Shown: positions 62,216 through 64,000 of the stretch, one piece after another
Numbering within the stretch: position 1 is the stretch's first letter
How the letters are laid out: the number at the start of each line of letters is the position of its first letter
Assembly (NCBI RefSeq): GCF_019052805.1
Contig: NZ_JAHQRJ010000002.1
Span: 1-64,000, forward strand
Length of the DNA: 64,000 bases
Source: Noviherbaspirillum sp. L7-7A
GTDB lineage: Bacteria > Pseudomonadota > Gammaproteobacteria > Burkholderiales > Burkholderiaceae_D
Reading direction: 5' to 3'
Made by a program: the position numbers and the translations under genes
Notes under the pieces: generated by a model
Told to the model about the DNA's origin: nothing
Database searches by the model: none
The model's input: the letters and a program-made list of their open reading frames with translations, nothing else

Positions 62216-62240
62216 TGGAATGCCCCTTCGGGGTATTCCA
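62216..62240. repeat. GGAATACCCC-type palindrome
   Basis: TGGAATGCCCCTTC plus GGGGTATTCCA; almost the same as 52664-52688 (one base different), followed by CCCTACCA. Confidence 0.75.
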
Positions 62241-62350
62241 CCCTACCACTACAGCCGGTGCCACGCCTGTCCCTGGCCCGGCCAACATCGCGACGTCGGA
62301 CTGATCCTGGCCTCGGGCCAGGATGATATGCCACGTAACCAGGCGGGCTC

Positions 62351-64000
62351 TTACGCCAGCTTCACCAGCGCATCCACCGCCACCACGCCCTCGCCGGCGA
62401 CGCGCACGATCAAGGGATTGATCTCCGCCTCCGCCACCTTCAGGTCCGGCAGCAGCGCCAGCCCGGAAAGCGCAACGATGGCCTGGGCCAACGCGTCGAG
62501 GTCGCCGGCCGGCTTGCCGCGGTAGCCGGCAAGGGCCTGCAATGCCTTGACCTCGCCGATCATTTCCCGCGCGGTGTCCATATCCACCGGCGCTAGCCGC
62601 ATGCTGCGGTCGCGATAGATCTCGGTCAGCACGCCGCCGGCGGCCAGCATCACCAGCGGACCGACCTGGGCATCGAGCCGGTAGCCTATCAACACTTCGC
62701 CCACGCCACGCACCATGCTCTGCGCCAGGATGCGCTCGACCGTGGTGCCAGGCCGGCGCGCTGCGACCTCGGTGGAAATGGTTTTCATGGCTTGCAGCAG
62801 GCCGACATGGTCCTGTATGCCCAGCACCACGCCGCCGACGTCGGTCTTGTGAGCGATGTCGGCATGCAGCACCTTGGCCGCCAGCGGATAGGCCAGGCCA
62901 TGTACGGCGTACGTGTCGGCGGCAGCAATCGCGGCGACCGGCGCATGGGCAACGCCAATGCGCTCCAGCAGACCATAAGCCTGCAGTTCATCCAGCATGC
63001 GCGGTGTGGCATCCGCCTGCGTGGGCGTGGCCTGCGCCCGCGGCGCGCGGCGTGCAAAGGCGGCGGCGATGGCATCGGCGCAGGCTTCGGGCGTACGGAA
63101 ATTGGGCACGCCGGCGGCCGACAGCAGCGCCAGCGCCTGCGGCGCTTCCGGCACCAGGAAGGCCACCAGCGGCTTGAGTCCGTCCCTGCTGTCGACGATG
63201 GGACGTACCGCTAGGTCGGGATGGTAGCGAGCAGAGGAGCCAGCCACCGCCACGATCAGGTCGAACTCCGGCGCGGCCGACATCACGTCGATCGCCGCCT
63301 TCATCACTTCATAGCGGGTGCCGGCCAGCGTCAGGTCGACGATGGCGCCATGGCCCACTTTCACGCCGGCCTCGGCGAGCCGGGCGAAGGTCTCGCCGGA
63401 CGGGGTCTCGACATGCACGCCGCGCATGCCAAGCTGGTCCACTACCATGGCCGCACCGCCGCCGGTGGTGGTGATCACGCCCACCCGTGGCGACTTGCGA
63501 TGGACCAGCGGCATACGCGCCATCAGCGGCAGGCATTCAATGAATGCTTCCAAGGTTTCGACCCGGGCTATGCCGCAGTCCTTGAGGAAGGTGTCGGCTA
63601 CATCGTCCTCGCCGGCCAGTGCGCCGGTATGGGACACCGCCAGTTCCGCCGCGGCCGCCGAGCGGCCCAGCTTGTAGGCCGCTACCGGCTTGCCGCGCGC
63701 GGCGGCGGCCAGCGCGAACTCGCGCAGCCGGTCGCCCTTGCGTATGGTCTCCAGGAACAGCAGGTAGCCGGTAATGTCCGGGTCGTCCAGCGTGGCAAGG
63801 CAGATCTCGCCGATGCCAAGGTCGGCCTCATTGCCCACCGAGACCAGGCCGGCAAAGCCGATGCCGCGCTCCTTGCCGCGCGATACCAGCGCGCCGATCA
63901 TGCTGCCGCTGTGCGAGGCCACGAAGATGCCGCCCGGCGGCAGTTCCGGCTCGGCGAAGGCGGCATTGGCGGTGATCATGCAGCGCCGGTGCACGTTCAC
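62351..64000 (-). CDS. NDP-forming acyl-CoA synthetase (acetate-CoA ligase family), partial
   Basis: The 5' end lies beyond the right edge; 549 residues are visible. Order: the succinyl-CoA-ligase-like domain with the active-site His segment (FVASHSGSMIGALVSRGKER, SVGNEADLGIGEICLATLDD), the linker domain, and a C-terminal ATP-grasp domain (PLAAKVLHADIAHKTDVGGV, EVLIGYRLDAQVGPLVMLAA, ending in DLKVAEAEINPLIV). The N-terminal CoA-binding Rossmann domain is largely outside the window. Activates a short-chain acid to its CoA ester; the acid cannot be told. Convergent with the LysR gene. Confidence 0.9.
   Translation of the reverse strand: MNVHRRCMITANAAFAEPELPPGGIFVASHSGSMIGALVSRGKERGIGFAGLVSVGNEADLGIGEICLATLDDPDITGYLLFLETIRKGDRLREFALAAAARGKPVAAYKLGRSAAAAELAVSHTGALAGEDDVADTFLKDCGIARVETLEAFIECLPLMARMPLVHRKSPRVGVITTTGGGAAMVVDQLGMRGVHVETPSGETFARLAEAGVKVGHGAIVDLTLAGTRYEVMKAAIDVMSAAPEFDLIVAVAGSSARYHPDLAVRPIVDSRDGLKPLVAFLVPEAPQALALLSAAGVPNFRTPEACADAIAAAFARRAPRAQATPTQADATPRMLDELQAYGLLERIGVAHAPVAAIAAADTYAVHGLAYPLAAKVLHADIAHKTDVGGVVLGIQDHVGLLQAMKTISTEVAARRPGTTVERILAQSMVRGVGEVLIGYRLDAQVGPLVMLAAGGVLTEIYRDRSMRLAPVDMDTAREMIGEVKALQALAGYRGKPAGDLDALAQAIVALSGLALLPDLKVAEAEINPLIVRVAGEGVVAVDALVKLA

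Larger units (their letters stand above)
61922..62350. other. Repeat-bearing intergenic region
   Basis: About 430 bases between convergent genes. Contains three copies or parts of the GGAATACCCC family (62022-62075, 62107-62133, 62216-62240) and one TAGCCTGGGTTGAG copy (62163-62192). No gene called; frames here are repeat translations. Confidence 0.6.

Overview
The window is about 60% GC with short intergenic gaps. It carries Bug-type (TctC-like) periplasmic receptors, a TorF-type porin, an H-NS protein with the Burkholderiales-style C-terminus, a monomeric NADP-isocitrate dehydrogenase and a PEP-CTERM remnant. I infer a chromosomal segment of a betaproteobacterium, probably Burkholderiales and perhaps Oxalobacteraceae; the family-level call is inference. 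No rRNA, tRNA, CRISPR array, integrase or intact transposase was seen.

Layout. 0-1.5 kb: the end of an ABC transporter operon on the minus strand, headed by a clear guanidine-I (ykkC) riboswitch, so the transporter is probably for guanidine or a relative. 1.8-3.9 kb: an AT-richer patch of unrecognised small or decayed genes. 4-11.7 kb: secreted protein, TorF porin, methyltransferase, CBS protein, small HTH protein, two hypotheticals and two Hsp20 chaperones. 12.2-20.4 kb: L-lactate permease lldP, a GAF-PAS-PAS-GGDEF protein, a carboxymuconolactone decarboxylase-like protein, two stress or envelope proteins and RlpA. 20.5-26.9 kb: an Mrr-like membrane protein, a second diguanylate cyclase, and two PhoX-family phosphatases that each have a well-formed Pho box.

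27-31.3 kb holds the most interesting unit: a tightly coupled minus-strand operon of a C39-like cysteine peptidase, a RimK-like ATP-grasp ligase, a GCS2-type glutamate-amine ligase and an N-formylglutamate amidohydrolase. It looks like a peptide or metabolite amidoligase pathway whose product I cannot name. 31.3-35.8 kb: small secreted protein, GNAT acetyltransferase and M16C metallopeptidase. 36-43.3 kb is a decay block: methyltransferase, chemoreceptor, PEP-CTERM protein, Bug receptor and both subunits of a class I fumarase/tartrate dehydratase are all broken by single stops, frameshifts or truncation, while an SDR and a LysR between them are intact.

43.4-52.6 kb: low-complexity secreted protein, DUF3140-like protein, cupin, AT-hook-bearing H-NS protein, SBP56/methanethiol oxidase with a coupled membrane protein, PAS protein, HTH protein, YjfB-like protein and icd. 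53.4-58 kb: a copper-type operon (LVIVD-repeat protein, CusF-like protein, TolC-like lipoprotein, multicopper oxidase) without an RND pump. 58-64 kb: FAH-family hydrolase and Bug receptor under a divergent GntR regulator with paired operators, a LysR regulator, and a partial NDP-forming acyl-CoA synthetase.

Three families of dispersed intergenic repeats were found by eye: a long palindromic element (about 130 bp; 32.5 and 53.1 kb, half copy at 52.75 kb), a short GGAATACCCC palindrome (19.5, 52.7-52.8, 62.0-62.2 kb), and a TAGCCTGGGTTGAG element that occurs as inverted pairs (14.2/14.35 and 44.7/44.95 kb) and singly (62.2 kb).
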